Below are positions 57,345-64,000 of a stretch of DNA of 64,000 nt, one piece after another. The DNA lies in the NCBI GenBank assembly GCA_030248195.1, contig JASAND010030494.1, positions 1 through 64,000 of the forward strand. The letters run 5' to 3'. The stretch comes from Trissonchulus latispiculum (lineage: Eukaryota > Nematoda > Enoplea > Enoplida > Ironidae). How positions within the stretch are numbered: position 1 is the stretch's first letter; every line of letters starts with the position of its first letter. The notes under the pieces are model-generated. The model had not been told where the DNA came from. It saw only the letters and a list, made by a program, of their open reading frames with translations, and did not search any database. Made by a program: the position numbers and the translations under genes.

Positions 57345-60254
57345 TCAGTCAGTTTTTTCTTTCTTGGAAAGGAATTCTGATGTAGTTCGCAGGTAGCATT
57401 CACAAGCTATTGGAACATTAAGGTACTGGGCATTCCAGTGCTGACAGGTCTCGTTTCCGTCGTTTCGTAGGACTACAAAAGTCAGCTTCTTTTCATGGCA
57501 CTTCCCGTGGCCTAAACAAGAATCAAATGGTATATGTGTGAAAAATCACAAAATAAAACAAGAATAAAGTTTTTGACAATTTAAAATCTTTCTAATTCCA
57601 ACATTTTTGAAGCCTTACAAGCATACGTTAACATAGGGTGGTAGGGGCTTGTGTCCAGAAAATCTTAATCTTAGGGCTTGTACATTTCAAGGAGGCTTGC
57701 ACCTCAAGAATATTTTTTTAAATTTTTTGAAAAAACGCTAGTTTTATTAAAATTTGAAGCTGTTTTTTTTAAATTTGCAACGAAATCATCCAATTTTAGA
57801 AAAAATTTCGCCTGATTTTCACGAAAAATTAAAAAATTAGCTAAAAAGTTCCGGCGACGCCGGTAGGGCTTGTACTTTGTCCGGATTGGGGGGGACTTGG
57901 ACCACTCCAGACCCCCGGCGTTAACGCATGCTTGCAAGAGAACTCAGCAAAATATTATTGCCAACCTCGACCCCACCAATCGTAGACACAGTCACGACTT
58001 CCTGTGCAGGTGACCGCGTTGAAGAAGCGAGGATAGCAATAGGAAGGAAGTTTGTAGATCCCATTGCAGGCCGAGCATAGTTTATCATAGCCTCGCAGTT
58101 CAGTATCAGTACCACTGGCCATACATGGGTACATCGGATAAAATTGTTCTAAAATATGCAGTAATGAATCTGTGAAGTTCGCATTATCGAAATTTTACAT
58201 CCATCTATTATTAGTTACATTAATCAGATCAAAATTTATCAATTTGCTATAGTTATAGCTGATAAGTGGTATAGAATTACTTAATTAAACCAAATGCATC
58301 CATGTTCACTGCGGTGGAATGTCTCACTCTACTTGCAGTGTGCAAGGCACTTGTAAAGTTATACACACATTGTATTCGAATTCTGGTTAGAGCTCATTCC
58401 ACTGAAGCACCTGTAGCTCAGTTGGTTAGATAGTTTACGCGTTAAGCAGGAGACCGCGACTTCGACTACCACTAGGTGCCTGATTATTTCGGGTGGCTGG
58501 TGGTGTGGAGCTTTCGTTCTTTAATTAAACGACATGAACTGTGAACCTTTCAAGTAAGTAATGTACTACGTATACATTCAAAATTTTATACCAAAGTCGC
58601 AAACGCGACGTTTAGCTGTAGACTGCCGCTGTGTAATCTTTTCACTGGCCACTTTCATCATTTTCTTTAGTTGAATGCAGGTCGGACCACAATTCCCGAC
58701 AATTACAGGTTTTACCTAAAAATTCAAAAACACAGTATGGTAGATAATGCATGAAATTACTCGGTATCTTCCTAGTTCCTACTCTACACTGCACAACCAC
58801 CAAAGGCGATTCCATAAAACTTACTTTCATGCTGGTACAATGCAAGTCATCGAGTCAAATTTACCATAAAACCTTGTAGGAAGGAAATCTGACCTCATTG
58901 TGACAATTTCTATTTTCTAACCTGATCAGCGTCGAGTGCAACATGAGCTTCACTCTGAAACTGAGTCTGAAATCGGTCCGTACCCTCCGGATCTTCAGCC
59001 ATGAATTTAGGATTGTATTCGCCGGCATCCCGCAGTAGATCGTGCAATTCTGCGTTCGTAAAATGACGACAAACAGATGGGTGCTAAAATTATACGGCTA
59101 TTTAGTTCAAGGATTTAAACTTTTCTAGAGGACCGCGGAGAGCAGCACATATGTAAAAGATCTCTCTGAGTACCTATTAGTGCTGGGCACCTCGATAAAA
59201 ACTTTCCTTGTGAAAAATGCACTTATTGGCAGATACACTCTTAGAAATGTTCCAGTAGAAACTACAGGAATCACTTTTGTAGATGATAAATACAAAAGCT
59301 TTTGTAGAAAATACAGGTTACGTCTTGTCATTTCCACAGGACATCGATGTTAGTTTTTACCGGACATACTTTGGTAGAATTGATTACATTCCACACAAAT
59401 GAAATTTGTACTCGAGAGGCCGGTAAAATATACAAAAGTTAGTTTTGTGGGGAAATACAAGAAGCTCCGGTAAGTGACTGACCGCACAGGAGCACTTTTG
59501 TAAAAAAACTACAAGAATTCCTATATAATTTCAACAGGACTCTTTTTAAAAGTGCAGTATATCCATAGCTCATCTTGAGGCGAAGTCTTCGCGAAATATC
59601 CTCTAAATCTTAGCAAAATGCCGTAAAAAATTAGCGACATGTCGCGAAAAACACGGAGAGTCCAGAGGGAGTGGGCGAGATCGGTTACAAATCATTTCGT
59701 CAAAATTATATTCTAATTCAGAAATTATTGTTGGAATCTCTAGTAGCTTTATTTAATCACATACAGTCGGATCCTGCCGAATATCAATGAGATTAGCAGA
59801 TTCCCCGTCTTTATTGGCTTCTTCTTGTAGCAAAGAATTGATCAAGATTTGTTCATTTGCAGTGCTATTCCACTCTAAAAATGACAAGTTATTCCTATTT
59901 TAGCGGCTGAAGAGAGGATTTTCTTGGAAAAACTCTTGTTTCAATTTGAGTACTGAATGGGAACGTTGGTAGTACCTTTTCAAGGCTAATCAGAGTGGTG
60001 AACAAAGCCGTCAAACAGAAATGCAAGCAGCAAGAAGCAGCTCTCTTTAGCTAGGCACGGATGACGGCCGATCGAAACTGAATTTGCAGCACGCAACCTA
60101 CAGTACCTACGCCAAATTTTTGCCAAATATTTAAAACTGAAAAAATCTAAAAATATTAGTAGTTAATAAATATCGGAACAGTTTTCCTACCAGTAAAATT
60201 GCTGGGCTGTTGATGCATGAAACTAGTAAGCAAGCTAAACCCCAAAAGGTCCAT
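57345..60254 (-). CDS. nog: Noggin-like secreted BMP antagonist, six exons
   Basis: Exons 60254-60191, 59874-59765, 59083-58922, 58715-58592, 58148-57966 and 57511-57345 join in phase to 269 codons (human noggin 232). Noggin signatures in order: ANLIDIRQDP (about 48-57, like the VDLIEHPDP segment of the BMP-blocking clip), LLRDAGEYNPKFMAEDPEG (75-92, like LLGGHYDPGFM), a basic KRR (147-149), then the cystine-knot domain: YPRFFNAVTC (192-201), KCHEKKLTFVVLR, C.HW, and the end IACECYL (noggin SECKCSC). It would bind BMP ligands outside the cell. The N-terminus is weak: exon 1 gives only MDLLGFSLLTSFM as signal peptide. The donor of exon 5 is non-consensus (GTTGGC; GTCGAG six bases upstream also keeps frame). 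Trunk/PTTH-like is the alternative family, but the clip segment favours noggin. Confidence 0.8.
58406..58480 (+). pseudogene. tRNA-like remnant
   Basis: Acceptor-like ends GCACCT/AGGTGC, a good A box TAGCTCAGTTGG and a degraded B box (ACTTCGACTACC). The anticodon arm does not fold properly; GTT could be the former anticodon. It lies in a noggin intron on the opposite strand. Probably a decayed tRNA or a SINE fragment. Confidence 0.4.
59213..59565. mobile_element. Degenerate MITE-like element in a noggin intron
   Basis: The left part (CACTCTTAGAAATGTTCC, then ACAGGAATCACTTTTGTAG) and the right part read inversely (CACTTTTAAAAAGAGTCC, then AGGAATTCTTGTAG) are related at roughly two thirds identity. 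ACAAAAG/CTTTTGTA words repeat inside. Low certainty. Confidence 0.35.
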
Positions 60255-60825
60255 TTCCAGCAACAATCACTCGGCTGATTTTTTGCATGTAACACTACCT
60301 AATTGTTTCATCACGAAAAGCAAACTGTCTAAATTTAGTTTCAGTCTTTCACTACAGCTGTTTTACATTCAAAAATAGGCTTAAGCTAAAATAAACCTTC
60401 TTACAAGGAGCAATTGGACTAAAATAAAGAAATGTATGCAGTATATACATGCGTAATTTGTGAAAAAGCTTGCCTTTGTTTAAATGGTCTTAAATTTATA
60501 CTACAGACGGCATTTCATGGCTAGATTAAAGGTTAACTATATAAATAGGTCAACTTATTAGGTTAACTATAATGAAAAATCTCATGGATATCCTAAGCAT
60601 TCTAACCAACTTCTGCGAGACAATAAAATAATCCTTTATTTACAAAATGTCACATAAAACGTTAAACCTTAAAACAACTTAAAATTGACATTCATGAAAG
60701 TTATACCTAAAATTGTTAATCACATCGATAAATGCATAAATTAAAACATAAAACAACAAAGAAATATAGCCTGTCACTGTACAGTAAATTAATTAAAATT
60801 TCACTTTATTTACACCCTACGATGT
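60255..60825. other. Spacer between noggin start and F-box stop
   Basis: About 570 bp, AT-rich, holding the noggin promoter and the F-box 3' untranslated region. No distinct element recognised. Confidence 0.5.
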
Positions 60826-62312
60826 TTACAATTCCTCTAATCTAGAACCCGTCATTCTGACCACAGTCATGCCAGCCGAAGTTGAGTCTATGTCAAATTT
60901 ATAGCCCGGAAATGAGATAACCGCTGGAATGTTTAGGAGGCGTCCCTCTCCACCCGTAATTCGACAACACAGCACCTCCGCCTTTTGTAGAGATTCCGCA
61001 GCCGACAGGGTAGGAAAGATCTCGTCATAGGCAAGGCTGGCCTGAATTCGCACAGTCAGGTCTGTCAGCCGCTCTAGCAAGCGGATGATCGCAAATTCCG
61101 ACACTCCGTCGGCACGAATCTGCAACTCCTGCAGCTGGCTGAAGGCCAGCAGCCAGGTGAAATCGATCCAGACCGTATCCAGGACCAGTCGCCGAAGGGC
61201 GGGCAGTTCAGCCTCAACGAGGGGTGCGGCATCACGAACGCCCCACAGTTCTAGGGTGCGGAGGTGGGTCAGGTGACTCAGGCAGGAGCCATCTGTCACA
61301 GTGAAGGCATAGATGTCCGGATTTTCCTGCCGGCAGCGTAGAATCAGCGTTTCCAGGCAGCCGGGCAACAGGCGCAGAAACTCATCACAGCCCAGACGGC
61401 TGAGGTGACTCAGTTCCAGGTGGCGCAGCTGGCAGCCCGCTGAGGCCAGCTGGCACAGCTGTTCCGGGCCCAGCTCCACGTGACTGAGGGCCAGGTGGCC
61501 CAGACTGGGCCCCAGGCGTTTCATCAGACTGGGCAGATAGCTGGGGCTGAAGGCCGGCACGGCCGATTGCTGATGGCGATGACGGGGCGAGGAGGAACCA
61601 TGCTGCCCTGCCGACGGGCAGTTGCTGTACCGCTTCACGTCCGCATAGGGCATGATGTGGGACCAGTGACGACAGACTCGCTCACAGCGAACCCGATCCT
61701 GAACGTCCAGATAGAGGAGAATCTTCAGCAGGACTTCCTGCGGGAGGTCGGACAGGTGGGTGGCCTGACGAGTGGAACCGGAGCCGGGGACGAAGGACAG
61801 GTGTGGTGGTTTGGATGCTGGCGGGGCAGAATCAATCGCAGAAGGGATGCAGGAGGCACCTAGAAAAGATACCACAAAAAACAGGTGTGTGTGATAAATG
61901 CTGTGCAGTAAATGAATCCTTTGCTATGCTTATGCTATGCTATCACAAACTTTAAGGATAATAAAGAAATAATGAAAAACGCCTGCCTGCAGTCACTAAG
62001 GCAAGCAACGTTTGCCTAAGTGACTGCATAGCATTGACTCTCTCCTTTGAAACAGGAGAGAGTTAATGCCATCATAATCCTTGATTTAGTTCAACTTAAT
62101 GACAGCAAGAAATGAAGATTGAGTAAGGGGGTGGAATATCTAGATTTATCAAGGAAAAAATTTTAATAGCAAATAATGTTCAAACAAACAAGCACGCAGC
62201 TAAAATATATACAAGCAAAGCCGTAATATTCGCTTAAAAGAAAGTATATACAGTTAAAGAAACAGAACTGACCTTTACTCTTATCATGATTGCTACATTC
62301 AGCATCGGCCAT
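60826..62312 (-). CDS. F-box protein with leucine-rich repeats, two exons
   Basis: Exon 1 (62312-62273) encodes 13 residues from ATG (MADAECSNHDKSK). The donor GTCAGT joins the acceptor TTTTCTAG at 61860 in phase to exon 2 (61859-60826), giving 357 codons. The F-box is at about 48-88: LSDLPQEVLLKILLYLD then VCRHWSHI. From about 115 on there are irregular leucine-rich repeats (LGHLALSHVEL, LRHLELSHLSRL, LRTLELWGV, LRRLVLDTV, LQELQIRADGV). Such proteins are substrate adaptors of SCF (Skp1-cullin1) ubiquitin ligases. The target is unknown. Unspliced reading from an ATG at 61875 also gives a frame, but that ATG lies in the polypyrimidine tract of the acceptor. GC-rich exon in AT-rich surroundings. 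Confidence 0.85.
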
Positions 62313-64000
62313 GACAGATGACAATTTCTTTTTCCTAAAAACGTAAACAGCAAAATTGGTAAGGAAAATCAAGCAACTACAATAACAAACAAAACTTAAA
62401 AAGACCGCAATTTAGCCAAATAAAATTGAACACGTTTTAAAATGCTGGAAACAATCCAATCCAGTAAAATATTTATCACATTTGGTTTGACATAAAACGG
62501 GAAACGAAGATGGAATTTTGGTACCATCTTTTAAAACATCTTATAGTATATTCAGTGGATATGACTGAGCACTTCAGGTGCCGCACCTGGGGGAGGGGGA
62601 ATAGTGGTATAGTCAGCCAGGCTACCTAGAGTTGAGCCCGGACCATGAAGCGGCCTTCTCTCGGGTCCGGTCTCTGAACCAGCAGAACCAGACGCAAACA
62701 TTGCTGACAGCTTTTTCCCCATTTTCTCATGTGAGATTAATATTCAACCAGAAAATTCTAGCTTTGCTGAATACCTTACCTAAGTTCCGTCAGTGGGAAA
62801 ATTCAGAGGTTGTCGTAATAGTGAAGCTTTCTTTCGACCAGGATTATAACTTGGAGTAAACTTATTAGCCATTCTCAATGAATTAATAATAGCATTTAAC
62901 TAAAATAAAAAACCAACTCTTACTTAAAGTATCGGAATGGCCTGAAAACCCTTTTGCCTCGACAGCTTCCACAAAACATTTGCAAAAGGAATGTTACAAT
63001 ATTGGAGACACCAAAAACATTACTAGTGGTGAAAATAGGTTAGGTGTGCATTTATTATAGGATTATGTTTACAAAATGTTATCAAATCTTTCTATTTTGG
63101 CGTCAAGCGTCTTACAATTTAACATTCCAGTATCAGCATAAACGCGTAGTGTTGTAGTGATAACACCACATGTCTGCGATAACAATTTTATAAACTGTTA
63201 CGTCACTTCAAATTTGTACGTTACATACCTACAAAACAAGCACGCATGACTAGTTGTAAGCAGTAACGCACGTCATAGGGGGAGTTTAGCTTGTCGGTAA
63301 GATGAAACAATAGAAACGACCATACTAGCTGAGCAATCAGTAGGCAATTTTTCAGTTCATTCACAGGCTAGGCTTAGTGCGAACAATTGCGTCAAATTCT
63401 ACTCAACTCAAACAGTAAAACACATTTTCATTCATTCATTCCACTATTGAGCTCCATTCATAAAAGCTGTCTTTAGTCGCCTACGCGTACACCACACCCG
63501 TGCGTATATTTCCCAGCTGTTGCTATTTAGCATCTTAGTTACATATTTCCAATCATACAAGTGACGTCAACAGACACACGGGCGAAATTATTTAGCATAA
63601 ACTAACATACTAGTACAAAACGTTTTTAATAGGTAGAAAGTTACCAATAATATGTTTCAGGAAGGCTTTCCAGTTTGGCCAATGAAGCCAGTGGCGGGCC
63701 AAGGCCCCCACACTAAAGCAAGGAACTAAGCACATATCGGTTTGCCGTAGGATTTCGCCAACTGGTCGATAAAGGGTAACCACAACACGGTGGGAAAGTT
63801 ATAACAGCAGTCTGAGTAAAAGGGACGGTCCCATTCCACGGATGCAGTCATCACTTGAGTGAGGTGACACGCCTTACTATCCGAAGATGAAATCCGATAG
63901 ATGAAATAGCTGAGAATACGAAGATGAACACCGGCCGGTCAGGCTGATAATTCAGATAATTTAAAACTTGTTCAGCTCATCATTAGCTATCGAATGATAC
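62313..64000. other. 5' flank of the F-box gene and unannotated sequence
   Basis: No gene recognised. The words at 63770-63930 (ACACGGTGGGAAAGTTA, GATGCAGTCA, TGAGGTGACAC, AGCTGAGAATA) match the order of those at 29926-30020, marking a second copy of that dispersed repeat. A 75-codon frame at 62632 has no motif. Confidence 0.45.

Noticed and set aside
57921..58115. 64-codon frame starting MVLILNCEAM
   Set aside because: Wrong frame of noggin exon 5; the cystine-knot reading is in another frame.
61480..61863. 127-codon plus-strand frame opposite the F-box exon
   Set aside because: Antisense shadow of a GC-rich coding exon.

Overview
The window is eukaryotic, and the gene set points to an animal. 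Four spliced genes and one gene that is uninterrupted in its coding part can be read: a secreted CULT-domain (cereblon-like) protein, a prominin, mitochondrial ClpP, a noggin-like BMP antagonist and an F-box protein. Noggin is missing from ecdysozoans but present in cnidarians, flatworms and deuterostomes, so a non-ecdysozoan animal, possibly an early-branching one, is the best guess. The species cannot be named. Coding exons are fairly GC-rich (prominin, F-box, ClpP exon 3), while introns and spacers are AT-rich and packed with repeats. Introns use GT-AG.

Layout. 1-1083 holds the end of a decayed Ty3/gypsy-type LTR retrotransposon (gag side, minus strand). 2.7-14 kb is a mosaic of direct and inverted repeats carrying long G and C homopolymer runs. 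14.1-16.4 kb holds tandem repeats and a fold-back element. 16.4-19.4 kb is one hAT-like element inside another, both with ends in (TA)n. 20.1-28.4 kb and 42.6-50.2 kb are two nests of a four-family element set (called A, B, C and D here). Each element has a 5' hairpin, a simple-repeat tract, a poly-C landmark, a modular body, and an inverted copy of the hairpin arm about 20 bp before its 3' end. Heads and tails match up by family like balanced brackets. The nearest known architecture is that of Helentron-associated (HINE/DINE-1-like) elements.

Genes. The CULT gene (29254 to about 51345, plus strand) has a 16-kb second intron. That intron contains a complete prominin coding region on the opposite strand (34973-37543), a second fold-back element and the second nest. 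ClpP (53862-55875, plus), noggin-like (57345-60254, minus) and the F-box gene (60826-62312, minus) form a compact stretch with small introns. No operon-like or pathway link between the genes is evident. Two are secreted, one is a membrane protein, one is mitochondrial and one is a ubiquitin-ligase adaptor.

All splice sites were read by eye from phase, GT-AG and family alignment from memory. No search or RNA evidence was available.
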